Below, in pieces: positions 27,347-36,371 of a stretch of 64,000 bases of DNA. The translations under genes and the position numbers were made by a program. How positions within the stretch are numbered: position 1 is the stretch's first letter; each line of letters opens with the position of its first letter. Below the pieces are notes generated by a model that did no database searches, was not told the origin of the DNA, and saw nothing but the letters and a program-made list of their open reading frames with translations. Source of the stretch: Pseudomonadales bacterium (GTDB taxonomy: Bacteria; Pseudomonadota; Gammaproteobacteria; Pseudomonadales; Azotimanducaceae); contig WLWP01000001.1 in NCBI GenBank assembly GCA_012103505.1, positions 3,348,001 to 3,412,000 on the forward strand. The letters run 5' to 3'.

Positions 27347-29028
27347 AGATCACCTCCGTTAACCGCGTAGGCCGGTGAAGTTAGAGAAAGATAAAGACCG
27401 ACCTGTGCTGTCAACGTGGTGTCGCCTGAGCTACTAAACGTATCACTCACATACTGCGTGATGATCGCTCGCGTTTCGTCGTCCATCGCACCACCGAAAA
27501 AAATAAGGTCGATGCGGTCGACCATTGCCGCCCCATCACTCGCCAACGATTCGAACTCGCTAAGATCTGGAACGATTCGGGTAAAGTTGTTCGGTGTATC
27601 CAGCGATTGTTCCGAAAACAGCGCATAGGCAACAAGATTGGTCATCCCGATAATCGTCGATGCATCCGTGATTTGAAATTCCGGTGCTGCGAGACCGGCA
27701 TCTTTGATCGAACCCGCCGGGGAAAATATGGGTAGGTAGAAGTTAAAGACGCTGGGTGCACTTAAGACGTTCTGCCCAGTCAGAAATTCAGAGACAAAAC
27801 CTAGACCCGGATAGGTCCCGTCCTCACCCACAGAATGCAGGGACCGGTTGAGAGCAACATATCGCCGAAAAGGCTCCCTTAAACGGATACCCTGCGCCAC
27901 TTCCGCATCGGTCAGAATCGCTCTAATGACTGCCCGCATATCCCCTCGAACCCCGGCACCGTTATCGGCAAAAACCGCACTCACACGGCTCACGTACTCA
28001 GGTGAAGGATTAGAAGTCACCAAACGCTGGATCAGCTGTTTGCCAATAAAGGGGCCAACATTGGGGTGATTAAAGAGGTTGTCTATCGCGTCATCGAGAT
28101 CTTCCATCCCACTCTGACCAGCTGGGACAACGAAGCCGTTTAGCAGCTGTTTGTCGCCCTCTTCGTGGAAATCATCGAACATCGTCATCGGCACGTGCAT
28201 CACCGGATTCCGCTTACCGAAGAAACTCGGCCCGCCAGGAAATTCAGGACCGTAGCTCAAACCAGTAAAGATCTTCGAAAACTCGCGTATATCACTGTTG
28301 GCATAAGTTGGTATCGGGTCACCACCGTCAAGTACGCGTGTACCATCGGGATTCAACTCAAACAGTCCAATCGAGAACAGCTGCATCACTTCACGTGCAT
28401 AGTTCTCGTCTGGGAAGGTATTTGTGATCGGATCAGATTTGCCATTGTTAACGTGACTCAAATACAACCCCATTGCCGGATGCAAGGTTACAGCTCGCAA
28501 CAGGTCTCGATAGTTACCGAAACCGTGCTCCATCAGAAGATCGTAGTAGCTGCCTAGCGCCCTCGGGTCATTAACAATTGCGCCCACGTTATCGCTAACA
28601 ACAAAAATCTGCGTGAGTGCATAAGCCACAAGTTGACGCAGCTGATCGGGAGCGGTCAACGCCTGCTCCCAGAAAGCAAACCGTCGATAGAACCCCGGGA
28701 ATGGGTCCGCTGACAAATCGAAGCCATACTCAGTTATATAGCGTTGCACCACTGGCATGTGCTGACTCGCAGGCATCACCAATTGGGCTTCTAGCCATGC
28801 ATCTGCACCTTGCACCGCAGCATCTTCGATCTCGTCGTAGGTCGCACCGAACGTTGCTAGATCTAGCAATCTTGCCGCCGCTGTCATTTCCGCGGCGGTT
28901 GGTCCTGCTGGTGGTGCCGGGGGAGTCGTTGTAACTGGCGGGTTCTGGGGTCCACCCCCTCCACCTCCGCCGCCGCCTCCACAGGCGAATAACAGTCCAA
29001 TACACATGACATAGTAAAAAGCTTTCAT
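27343..29028 (-). CDS. DUF1800 lipoprotein with poly-glycine linker
   Basis: 561 residues. The leader MKAFYYVMCIGLLFAC is a lipoprotein signal (lipobox LFAC) followed by an uninterrupted run of ten Gly and a Pro/Thr-rich linker, so the mature domain is tethered to a membrane. The body has DUF1800 hallmarks: AARLLDLATFGATYDEIEDA, FWEQAL, QLRQLVAYALTQIFVVS, HPAMGLYLSHVNN and DENYAREVMQLFSIGLFELN. Function is not established. It precedes and overlaps the DUF1501 gene by four bases and follows a Spy-like gene by 12 bases, so it belongs to the ECF sigma operon. Confidence 0.9.
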   Translation of the reverse strand: MKAFYYVMCIGLLFACGGGGGGGGGGPQNPPVTTTPPAPPAGPTAAEMTAAARLLDLATFGATYDEIEDAAVQGADAWLEAQLVMPASQHMPVVQRYITEYGFDLSADPFPGFYRRFAFWEQALTAPDQLRQLVAYALTQIFVVSDNVGAIVNDPRALGSYYDLLMEHGFGNYRDLLRAVTLHPAMGLYLSHVNNGKSDPITNTFPDENYAREVMQLFSIGLFELNPDGTRVLDGGDPIPTYANSDIREFSKIFTGLSYGPEFPGGPSFFGKRNPVMHVPMTMFDDFHEEGDKQLLNGFVVPAGQSGMEDLDDAIDNLFNHPNVGPFIGKQLIQRLVTSNPSPEYVSRVSAVFADNGAGVRGDMRAVIRAILTDAEVAQGIRLREPFRRYVALNRSLHSVGEDGTYPGLGFVSEFLTGQNVLSAPSVFNFYLPIFSPAGSIKDAGLAAPEFQITDASTIIGMTNLVAYALFSEQSLDTPNNFTRIVPDLSEFESLASDGAAMVDRIDLIFFGGAMDDETRAIITQYVSDTFSSSGDTTLTAQVGLYLSLTSPAYAVNGGDL

Positions 29029-29040
29029 GACGACCTCCGC

Positions 29041-29472
29041 TTATCCCTCGGTCCAACCGTGGTCTATCTGATCCCGAAGGAACGCTATCTGTTCACTGTT
29101 CAGCATGTTTCTAACTCGGATCAGAAAACGTATCTGCTCCAACTTGATGAGATTCTCAGTACCCACGGCGGTTTCAACTAACGATAGAGTTTTGTCCTCA
29201 TCGATCGTCGCTTCATCAAGTTCTTCGATGAGATCGAAATAGGCCGCCTGCATCTGCCACTGTTTTTCAGCGACACTTTTCTGCAGAGCGACCACCATTT
29301 TTCCAAGCGCCCGATTCTGATCCTTACTGAGATCAATCTCTTTCCGAAAGCTCATCGCCAACTCGAGCGGTAAAAGGCGTCCTTCAAAGGGGTCCGGTTC
29401 GGCTGCAAACACAACAGACGACGCCGAAAAATTTCCCAACAACAGGGCCACCAATAAGATGTGTTTGATCAT
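29041..29472 (-). CDS. Periplasmic Spy/CpxP-like protein
   Basis: 143 residues with a cleavable signal peptide (ending VVFAAE). The mature part is all helical: RKEIDLSKDQNRALGKMV, then a coiled region, and RIRNML-type ending RVRNMLNSEQIAFLRD, which matches the LTxxQ-like repeat of Spy/CpxP/periplasmic heavy-metal-sensor proteins. Members act as periplasmic chaperones or envelope-stress sensors. The gene sits between a small membrane protein gene (ten bases upstream) and the DUF1800 gene in an ECF sigma operon, which supports an envelope-sensing role. Confidence 0.75.
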   Translation of the reverse strand: MIKHILLVALLLGNFSASSVVFAAEPDPFEGRLLPLELAMSFRKEIDLSKDQNRALGKMVVALQKSVAEKQWQMQAAYFDLIEELDEATIDEDKTLSLVETAVGTENLIKLEQIRFLIRVRNMLNSEQIAFLRDQIDHGWTEG

Positions 29473-29481
29473 ATTCTTCTC

Positions 29482-29874
29482 CTAAGACTCGGTATCAAGA
29501 TCATGCTGAGGTAGGTCAAAACTTGTGGTACCCCAAGCTGGTAGTTGCATATATTCTTCGGTAAGCCGATCACTCGGCGCTCGCCACGCTGACGAACTCG
29601 CGAGCTCTAGAAATAACTTATTGCCTTGTGCGAGCACCTGGTCAGCGTCCAGCTCAGATTGCTCTGACTGAGAGACTAAGCTGGTGACACCAATCAGAGC
29701 GACCGTAGCCGCTATCGCTAAAATTCCCATCGCACAGCGATACCTGGTTGGCTTCTGATGCTCGGTCTTTTTCCATAAGGACGTAAATGGCGTCGGTTCT
29801 ACTTCCTCCCGGGCCGCAAAGTGCTCCCTGATCGATGCTTCAATCTGGTCATCATCTACTGTCTGCTTAGTCAT
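29482..29874 (-). CDS. Single-span membrane protein, candidate anti-sigma factor
   Basis: 130 residues from the ATG at 29874, which has an AAGGAGG site and overlaps the end of the sigma gene by eight bases; a longer frame to 30048 is a shadow of the sigma gene. The N-terminal ~50 residues are cytoplasmic and acidic/polar, a transmembrane helix spans about 51-68 (MGILAIAATVALIGVTSLV), and a ~60-residue periplasmic tail follows. Position immediately after an ECF sigma gene is the usual place for an anti-sigma factor. It lacks the zinc-binding HxxxCxxC motif, so the assignment rests on context. Confidence 0.65.
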   Translation of the reverse strand: MTKQTVDDDQIEASIREHFAAREEVEPTPFTSLWKKTEHQKPTRYRCAMGILAIAATVALIGVTSLVSQSEQSELDADQVLAQGNKLFLELASSSAWRAPSDRLTEEYMQLPAWGTTSFDLPQHDLDTES

Positions 29875-30391
29875 TGACGCCTCCTTGTTCGAGCCACTTA
29901 CCCACGGCTTCTTTTGCCCGATGGTAGTGGGTGCGTACCGTGCCAACGCTGATCCCGATAATCTGTGCACTCTGTTCGAGTGTGAATTCTCTATAAACCA
30001 CCAGTTCGAGGACCTCTTTCTGTCGAGACGGCAATGCCGCGATCGCATGCGCTAGAGTGGGTTCTTCTGATTGGTTTCGTATTTGTTCACTGGATGGCTG
30101 GTGTTCGGCACTGTTGGCATAATCGCGCACCAGGGCGAGCTCTCGTTGCGCTGTGCGGAGATGAGATCTGGCGACGTTGCGAACGACATCGTAGAGCCAT
30201 GTTTTTAGCTGGCTACGCCCGTCAAAATGCGCGGTGCCAGCAACTATTTCTACATATGCCCGTTGCACTACGTCATCCGCCACTGTTCGGTCACCGACCA
30301 GCGATCGAGCCCAATGCCAAACGCTGTCGTGCAAGGCTGCCAACTCTGCGGTGGTAACCTGCGGATTATTAGGTAGTCCATGCTCACTCAT
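29867..30391 (-). CDS. ECF-type RNA polymerase sigma factor
   Basis: 174 residues with sigma region 2 (about 15-85: DSVWHWARSLVGDRTVADDVVQRAYVE, then LKTWLYDVVRNVARSHLR) and region 4 (about 118-168: ALPSRQKEVLELVVYREFTLEQSAQIIGISVGTVRTHYHRAKEAV, the helix-turn-helix that contacts -35). Regions 1 and 3 are missing, as expected for ECF sigmas. It heads an operon with a membrane protein, a Spy-like protein, a DUF1800 lipoprotein and a DUF1501 protein, suggesting it controls an envelope response. A hairpin lies immediately upstream of the start codon, and no ribosome site is obvious. Confidence 0.92.
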   Translation of the reverse strand: MSEHGLPNNPQVTTAELAALHDSVWHWARSLVGDRTVADDVVQRAYVEIVAGTAHFDGRSQLKTWLYDVVRNVARSHLRTAQRELALVRDYANSAEHQPSSEQIRNQSEEPTLAHAIAALPSRQKEVLELVVYREFTLEQSAQIIGISVGTVRTHYHRAKEAVGKWLEQGGVND

Positions 30392-30395
30392 CTGA

Positions 30396-30422
30396 CACTA
30401 ACCAATTACTTGGTAGTTAGTG
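30396..30422 (-). promoter_or_regulatory. Hairpin immediately upstream of sigma factor start codon
   Basis: CACTAA-CCAA pairs with TTGG-TTAGTG around a TTAC loop with a three-base bulge. It ends five bases from the ATG where a ribosome site would be expected. It could act as an operator or as a translational control stem. Confidence 0.35.
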
Positions 30423-30476
30423 GCCATGAGCACTGATATATATGACAACGCTAAGAACTTTTTTAGCGGCGCCGGC

Positions 30477-32003
30477 CTATACCGGAGCGCGCCTTTCCAG
30501 TCTCGGCGTCCGCTTTGTCGGTAACCGCTCCTGCATGAGATCAACAAGATCGTCCCGTATCCCCTGTGCAGACTGTTCCGCCCACAGATTCACCGTTTGC
30601 CCGGGGTCTTCAGACATATTGTAGAGTTCGCCTTCGGTACCGTCATAGAGGGCGCTTTCTCCATAACTCGTACATAGCCAGCCAGATTGCTCATAGATCG
30701 AGGCTAAGTGCATGCTGATGGGCCCATGCTCAGAGTCCCATTCTGTTAGCACACAATCGCGAGTTTGGGCTGTCGCTTCGGCATCACTGCGCGGCAAGAC
30801 CTGGCCCTGACAGTAATCCGGAATCTCGATATCAGCGATCGCGCAAAACGTACTCGCAAGATCCAGGTGCCCGACAGGCGCCGTGACCGTCGATGGGGTT
30901 TCGCTACCTGCTGGTTTCCAAATGAAAGGCAACCGCATGAGAGCGTCAACGTGGTAGGGCCCTTTGAATAAGAGACCGAAGTCACCCTGTAACTCGCCAT
31001 GGTCCGTCGTAAAAATAATATCCGTATTGTCGAGTTGACCTTGTGCAGCCAACTGATCGAAAACGCGTTGGCACGCTTCATCGATAAGCTCATTTTCAAT
31101 ATGGGTCATAGCGTTGATCTCTCGAAGTTGATCAGCGGTCATCTCCCGCGGTACATAATGACGAGGCGATTCCAAATTCGTCCACAACGAACCCTCATAG
31201 TAACCGCGCCAATGTTTCGGTTTCTGATCAAGCAACGCTTCTCGCTCACTGGCGTCCTCGCGGTACAGTTCGGGTAGGGGGACATCACGCCAATCAACTC
31301 TATCTAGTTCAGATTTAGGCACATCCCAAGGATGGTGTGGGTCTGGAAAGCTCATCCAACAAAAGAAAGGTTCATCGGTTTGTACATCTTGCAACCAGTT
31401 GATCGTGCGATCGGCAACCCATTCAGTGTGATAGAGCTCCCGAGGGACATCCATCGGCCAAACTTGCACAGCCCCGGTTGCTCCTTTGCTCGCCGTATTC
31501 TGCCCGGAGTCAGTGATCATCGGATAGAACCGCGTCTTCAATTCGGCGTGCTCGTTCATCCAAATGTCGTAGTGCGAATGCCCCTCAAAAAAATGATTCG
31601 CAAGTTCCATATGATCAAATCCGCGGTGCGGTCCGGTGGAGCCCAACGCTGCCATGCGATTCTCAAAGAACTCCTCTGGTTGACCAAGCCACGGCTCAAA
31701 GTGCGCTTTGCCAAGAAGCGCGGTTCGATAACCATTTCTTTGCAGATGGTGCGCGATCGTTTCTTGATCCTCCGGCAATGACACACCATTCATCCAAACA
31801 CCATGACTGGCCACATGCTGTCCGGTCATCATGGTGGCACGCGCGGGCATACACCCAACGTTCTGATTGTGCGCCCGTGTGTAGTTAATGCCTTCTCGAG
31901 CTAAACGGTCTAGCGCAGGCGTTCGAGCAATCTGGCCACCATTGCACCCCAACGCGTCAAAGCGCATTTGGTCAGTTGTGATGAAAAGGATGTTTCTAGG
32001 CAT
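30477..32003 (-). CDS. Sulfatase (formylglycine type)
   Basis: 508 residues of the alkaline-phosphatase superfamily. The signature CMPARATMMTGQ carries Cys51, the residue a formylglycine-generating enzyme would convert (C-x-P-x-R motif). Metal ligands are suggested by LFITTDQMRFDALG (Asp11) and DIIFTTDHGELQGD. LLGKAHFEPW supplies the expected Lys/His. No signal peptide, so it is cytoplasmic or exported with help, similar to choline-sulfatase and many marine carbohydrate or small-ester sulfatases. The maturase gene is not in this window. It ends about 85 bases upstream of the ECF sigma gene on the same strand. Confidence 0.92.
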   Translation of the reverse strand: MPRNILFITTDQMRFDALGCNGGQIARTPALDRLAREGINYTRAHNQNVGCMPARATMMTGQHVASHGVWMNGVSLPEDQETIAHHLQRNGYRTALLGKAHFEPWLGQPEEFFENRMAALGSTGPHRGFDHMELANHFFEGHSHYDIWMNEHAELKTRFYPMITDSGQNTASKGATGAVQVWPMDVPRELYHTEWVADRTINWLQDVQTDEPFFCWMSFPDPHHPWDVPKSELDRVDWRDVPLPELYREDASEREALLDQKPKHWRGYYEGSLWTNLESPRHYVPREMTADQLREINAMTHIENELIDEACQRVFDQLAAQGQLDNTDIIFTTDHGELQGDFGLLFKGPYHVDALMRLPFIWKPAGSETPSTVTAPVGHLDLASTFCAIADIEIPDYCQGQVLPRSDAEATAQTRDCVLTEWDSEHGPISMHLASIYEQSGWLCTSYGESALYDGTEGELYNMSEDPGQTVNLWAEQSAQGIRDDLVDLMQERLPTKRTPRLERRAPV

Positions 32004-32155
32004 ATGTTCGTCTTAAGTTTTAGTCAGGTGGAAAACGTTATCATGCCTTGTCGCGCCCCAGGAGTGATAAGAGAAGAGAGCTGGGGATAATATGAAAAGA
32101 ATTATGAGAAGAGTCTTGAGAATAGACAGTTAGCCGAGACAATAAGGAGAGATAA

Positions 32156-33349
32156 ATGACCTACGCTGCCCGCACAGGACCGCTGGAAGACGTCACGATC
32201 ATCGATTGTTCAATGGCTTTCGCCGGACCATTCGGTACTGCTTTGCTTGCTGATCTCGGCGCGAACGTGATCAAAGTGGAGCCGCCAGGCGGCGACGGTT
32301 TTCGTCCGGTACCGCCATTCCCACCCAACTATCACCACGCCTTCAAAGACAGCAACGAAGGCGCTGATTACGGTATGGCCTTTGCTGGCGTAAATCGCAA
32401 CAAACGCAGTATTTGCCTCGATCTAAAACAGGAGGAGGACAAAGAAATATTGCTCCAACTGTGCGAACAGGCGGATGCAGTTGTCGAGAATATGCGCACT
32501 GGGGTGATGGATGAGCTCGGTCTGAGCTATGAGGTCATCAGCGCCCGCAATCCGCAGATTGTTTACGGTGCCGTTCGTGGCTACGGCGACCCAAGAACTG
32601 GCGAAAGTCCTTACAGCGATTGGCCGTGCCTTGACGTCGCGGGACAAAGTACAGGTGGGTTGGTAGAAGCTACCGGAGACCTATTTCCGGTTGCGATCGC
32701 AGACATCTATCCGGGCACATTGATGGCGCTCGGTCTTGTTTCGGCTGTCCACAAGGCAAGACGCACTGGCAAAGGCGAATTCTTCGACGTGGGTATGTAC
32801 GACGCGGTAATGACTTTGCTGCGGTCTAACATCGCTGGATACAGCGTCACGCAGAGAGAACCCAAGCCCGGGATCAGTGCACTGGTTCCCTTCACTCTGT
32901 TTCCAACAGCCGATGGCCGTGTCGCAATCGCGGCTCCCGTCGAGCGTCACTGGGTATTTCTTTGTCAGGCGATGGGGCGGGAAGACTTAATCGAGGATGA
33001 GCGTACCAGTAGCAATGCCAAGCGAGCCGCAAATCGCGAATTTACCGAAGGTGAAATTACTGCTTGGTCGACGACTAAGACCAAGCAAGAAGTCGTCAAT
33101 CTGCTCGGCGGCAACGTACCTGTGGGTCCAGCCAATTCAATGGCTGAGGTGTTCGATGATCCACACGTCGCCGCCCGGGCAATGCTGGAAACCTACCAGA
33201 TACAAGGCGAAGGCAACCCAATGGCGACGCTAGCTGCAAACCCGATTAAATTCGCTTCAACCCCAACCGGACTGCACCACCCTCCACCTCTAAAAGGCGA
33301 ACATGCCGACGAAATCATGCGCGAATTTGGCATTGCGCCTAAGGACTAG
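32156..33349 (+). CDS. CaiB/BaiF family III CoA transferase
   Basis: 397 residues with an AAGGAG site seven bases upstream. The N-terminal Rossmann part VTIIDCSMAFAGPFGTALLADLGANVIKVEPPGGD, NRNKRSICLDLK and VVENMRTGVMDELGL are signature family III segments, and DVAGQSTGGL carries the catalytic Asp that forms the glutamyl/aspartyl-CoA anhydride. The enzyme moves CoA between an acyl-CoA and a free acid, probably activating a catabolic intermediate. The preceding gap (32004-32155) contains a CCCCAG/CTGGGG inverted repeat with a purine-rich spacer and downstream tract, and no gene. Convergent, four-base overlap, with a VOC gene. Confidence 0.92.
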   Translation: MTYAARTGPLEDVTIIDCSMAFAGPFGTALLADLGANVIKVEPPGGDGFRPVPPFPPNYHHAFKDSNEGADYGMAFAGVNRNKRSICLDLKQEEDKEILLQLCEQADAVVENMRTGVMDELGLSYEVISARNPQIVYGAVRGYGDPRTGESPYSDWPCLDVAGQSTGGLVEATGDLFPVAIADIYPGTLMALGLVSAVHKARRTGKGEFFDVGMYDAVMTLLRSNIAGYSVTQREPKPGISALVPFTLFPTADGRVAIAAPVERHWVFLCQAMGREDLIEDERTSSNAKRAANREFTEGEITAWSTTKTKQEVVNLLGGNVPVGPANSMAEVFDDPHVAARAMLETYQIQGEGNPMATLAANPIKFASTPTGLHHPPPLKGEHADEIMREFGIAPKD

Positions 33350-34035
33350 GCAGCTGCTACTGGAGGATCGCTCTCCATCGAGTTGTACATCACCTCGTCA
33401 GGCGTGCCCATGATCGCTTCATAAGCACCCGCAGGGTAATTTGTCATGTGCGGGCCCGGAGCTTCAGCGACGTTTGGTTGCGCGATCCCGCCGCCCTGAT
33501 CCTCAAAACCAGCTGGTTTCTTATAGCGAGCTAGTTCTTCTCCGTTGATACCAGCAAGCTCAACAACCTCAGGGTCAATCCATGCTTCAGCGTTGATGGG
33601 TTCATTTGAGTAACTAAATTCCAACGACAGATTCTCGGGACCAGCAAAGTACATGGAGCAACACATGCCATGATCAACAGGCCCCATTACTGGCACCCCC
33701 TTAGATCGAAGACGATCTCGCATCGCCATCATCTCTTCGTGATTCTTCACTTTGAAAGCGAGGTGCTGCATCGTGCCAGCGGCGCTGTTCGCCCCTGGGT
33801 TACCGGCGTAGGTTTCACCAGCCACACGAGGGATCTCGCCGATATCAGGATTAGATACAAACGCGATCGAGCTCTCGTCATTTAGTCGCAGGAAACCGTG
33901 CCAGGTATTCTCTACGCCATGCATCCAATACAACGCTTGTAGTTCCATCCCTAACTTGTCTGTAAAAAACTCGATCTGCTCTTTCATGTTGGCCGTGCAA
34001 ACTGCCAAATGGTGCAATCCTTCTACCTTATTCAT
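33346..34035 (-). CDS. VOC-superfamily (glyoxalase/extradiol-dioxygenase fold) protein
   Basis: 229 residues. The vicinal-oxygen-chelate repeats are seen at LHHLAVCTANMKEQIEFFTDKLGMELQALYW and again at MQHLAFKVKNHEEMMAMRDRLRSKGV, with candidate metal ligands His9 or His10 and a Glu in LSLEFSY. A C-terminal extension of about 60 residues contains a Pro-rich NYPAGAYEAI segment. Possible functions are ring cleavage, isomerisation or lactoyl-type chemistry. It is 24 bases upstream-linked with a Rieske oxygenase gene on the same strand (that gene precedes it in transcription), so the two probably act on the same aromatic or related substrate. Confidence 0.82.
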   Translation of the reverse strand: MNKVEGLHHLAVCTANMKEQIEFFTDKLGMELQALYWMHGVENTWHGFLRLNDESSIAFVSNPDIGEIPRVAGETYAGNPGANSAAGTMQHLAFKVKNHEEMMAMRDRLRSKGVPVMGPVDHGMCCSMYFAGPENLSLEFSYSNEPINAEAWIDPEVVELAGINGEELARYKKPAGFEDQGGGIAQPNVAEAPGPHMTNYPAGAYEAIMGTPDEVMYNSMESDPPVAAA

Positions 34036-34059
34036 CTCGTATCCTCTTCTGTTAGTCGC

Positions 34060-35400
34060 CTAATCTTTTGGTAACCGACCTTCAATGTAGTCGTCTATCA
34101 ATTCATGGTAGCGGCGAATTCGTTTTTCCTGATTGGATAGGTATACCCCTTTGAATCCCCTCGAGCGGAAACCTTTTTGTTGGGTAACAAACACGCGAAC
34201 GTCATCCTCAATTCCTGGACCAATCGACACGTCTGAGCCGAACTCCAGCATGGTGTGAACAACTTCTTCGCCCTTTCCATGGTCTCGTTCCACGCCCGAC
34301 TCGAGCGCCGCTGGACTTGAATACCAAAAGTTGTCGAAGAGACATTGTTGCGGATCCGTTGGATGCGGGCGAGCGCGCAAGAAATGAAAACCATCGGACC
34401 ACAACGACACTGCGAAATTAGGGAACAATGTGTAATGGAACGCATCTGTCAGCTGCTCGGCCGGAATGTGCGCATAGTGTTTAAACCCACGCGATGGACC
34501 TATTTCTCTTTTTGCATTTTGTAGAGCTACGCGCGTTTTTTCTGGTTCGGCTTTAAAATCGTCTGGATCCAGATCCCAATATCTAAGCTGACTCGCGAGC
34601 GGCTCCAAGATGTTGCCTTCTTTGTCCGTAGAACCGACACCGTAGCCACCTTCCATGATCATCCGATTATGGCCTTCATTGGACAGATCGAACTGAGTCT
34701 CCTTAAAATAGGTGTTGATGTGTCCACGCAGTTCTTTGCGGTTGGTTTCAGTTGTTGCACCCATGTGCACGGTCGGCACGTGATAGGACTCGTTGAAGTT
34801 ATCTAGAACCACTTTCCAGTTACAAGGCAGCCACATGCTATTAGCCATCGTGCGTTGCCAAGAAGCTATATCTCGAGCTTCCCATTCATCCCAGATAGGG
34901 CCCAAATAATCTTTCAAACTACCGCACTTCGGATCCATGTTGACCCAAACAAACCCTGCAAACGTTTCACAGGCGACCTCCTGTAACCTCACTTTGCCGC
35001 AAGGATTGCCTTCAGGAAAATCTTCTCGGTCGGGCGCGAAATTGAGCTCTCCGTCGGGCATAAAGGCCCAAGAATGGTATTTGCAGACAAATCGCTTAAC
35101 TGATCCTTTCGGCCCCTCGACCAAGGGATTACCCCGATGCTGACAGACGTTATAAAAGGCCTTTATGCTGTCATCAGCCTGGCGAACCATGAGAATTTCT
35201 TCGTCACCCACCGATTCCATCTGCCAGTCACCTGGATTGGGTAGTTCTGAAGCACGGCCAAGTAGCAGCCAAACCTTGGTCCACATGCCTTCCCATTCTT
35301 CCGCGAAAAATTCTTTCGAGGTATAGCGCTTGCCTTCCAACAACGAACCTCGAGTCTGTTGCTCAGGGTAGCGGTCAATGGCGATGATGTTTTCAGACAT
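34060..35400 (-). CDS. Rieske non-haem iron oxygenase, alpha subunit
   Basis: About 446 residues from the ATG at 35400; the frame continues to 35481 but that leader overlaps the divergent promoter and is atypical. The Rieske cluster residues are CQHRGN (Cys86, His88) and CKYHSW (Cys106, His109). The catalytic iron site is NWKVVLDNFNESYHVPTVH, giving His207 and His212 with the bridging Asp at about 200. The C-terminal half has the usual helix-grip fold. A reductase partner is not visible. Divergent from a PhyH-type dioxygenase gene and followed by a VOC gene, a set typical of hydroxylation plus cleavage steps. Confidence 0.9.
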   Translation of the reverse strand: MSENIIAIDRYPEQQTRGSLLEGKRYTSKEFFAEEWEGMWTKVWLLLGRASELPNPGDWQMESVGDEEILMVRQADDSIKAFYNVCQHRGNPLVEGPKGSVKRFVCKYHSWAFMPDGELNFAPDREDFPEGNPCGKVRLQEVACETFAGFVWVNMDPKCGSLKDYLGPIWDEWEARDIASWQRTMANSMWLPCNWKVVLDNFNESYHVPTVHMGATTETNRKELRGHINTYFKETQFDLSNEGHNRMIMEGGYGVGSTDKEGNILEPLASQLRYWDLDPDDFKAEPEKTRVALQNAKREIGPSRGFKHYAHIPAEQLTDAFHYTLFPNFAVSLWSDGFHFLRARPHPTDPQQCLFDNFWYSSPAALESGVERDHGKGEEVVHTMLEFGSDVSIGPGIEDDVRVFVTQQKGFRSRGFKGVYLSNQEKRIRRYHELIDDYIEGRLPKD

Positions 35401-35483
35401 TGGTCGGACGTCACAATTGATACTCAGGACCGACCAGTATGCCCCCAAAAAACCCTTTAAAAAAGTGAGAGACCCGTCCAATA

Positions 35484-36371
35484 ATGACTCTCAACTTAGA
35501 ACCGGATTTGGACATGCTATCCGAAGCGCTTATCGATCAGTTCCGCGAGGAGGGCTACGTCGTGATCGACAATCTCCTCACGGAAACCGAAATCGATCGC
35601 TATCAACCAATCGTGCGCGCGGCAGTGTCCTCACGGAAACGTTTCGACACCCGCGCTTTGGCCCAAAAGAGCGCGTATGAGCAATCTTTTCTACAATGCA
35701 TGAACCTCTGGGAGGACTTTCCAAAGATCCGACCACTGACTTTTCATCGAAAAATCGCCCAAGCGGCCGCCACGCTGCTGCAGGTAAGCGCGGTCCGTCT
35801 GTGGCACGATCAGGCACTATTCAAGGAGGCAGGTGGGCGAGTCACCGACCCACACCAAGATCTTCCATATTGGCCAATGACCGAAGAAGACGCCCTTACC
35901 GCCTGGATCCCCTTCGATGGTTCAACCCGAGGGAATGGATGCATGTACTACATTCCTGGATCACACAAAGTGTCTGATCGAACTTTTGTGGACATTTTTC
36001 GCCGTGGTGATGAGGACCCAATGGATCAGGCGAAAGATCTGCTAACGGCTGAACCGGTTAACGTTGAGGTGCCACGTGGCAGTGTGGCGTTCCATCACGG
36101 TTTAACAGCACACGGTGCCAACGCCAACTGTTCAGAACAAACGCGTGAAGTGCATACGATGATCTACTTCAAAGATGGCACTACGCGCAGCGCAACTGGC
36201 AAACACCACGCTGTAGATCGAAGCGACATCAAACCGGGTGCCGCTATTAACAGCGATGTCACCCCAATCGCCTGGCCGCGTGAAGACCTACCCCAACCAC
36301 CACCGCCCTTGCGCCTAAATCGAGCCGTGGCTATTACCGGCGCCTTCCCACAGAGCACGGATCTCGATTGA
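35484..36371 (+). CDS. Phytanoyl-CoA dioxygenase (PhyH) family protein
   Basis: 295 residues. Fe(II) ligands are visible as His124 and Asp126 in DPHQDLPYW and His210 in HHGLTAHGANAN, with Arg221 (QTREVH) for 2-oxoglutarate. MYYIPGSHK is the typical core strand. The spacing differs from the first PhyH protein near 7 kb (longer N-terminal region), so it is a separate subfamily with a different substrate. The TGA stop overlaps the TTG start of the next gene, a 2-hydroxyacid dehydrogenase, so translation is probably coupled. Confidence 0.88.
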   Translation: MTLNLEPDLDMLSEALIDQFREEGYVVIDNLLTETEIDRYQPIVRAAVSSRKRFDTRALAQKSAYEQSFLQCMNLWEDFPKIRPLTFHRKIAQAAATLLQVSAVRLWHDQALFKEAGGRVTDPHQDLPYWPMTEEDALTAWIPFDGSTRGNGCMYYIPGSHKVSDRTFVDIFRRGDEDPMDQAKDLLTAEPVNVEVPRGSVAFHHGLTAHGANANCSEQTREVHTMIYFKDGTTRSATGKHHAVDRSDIKPGAAINSDVTPIAWPREDLPQPPPPLRLNRAVAITGAFPQSTDLD

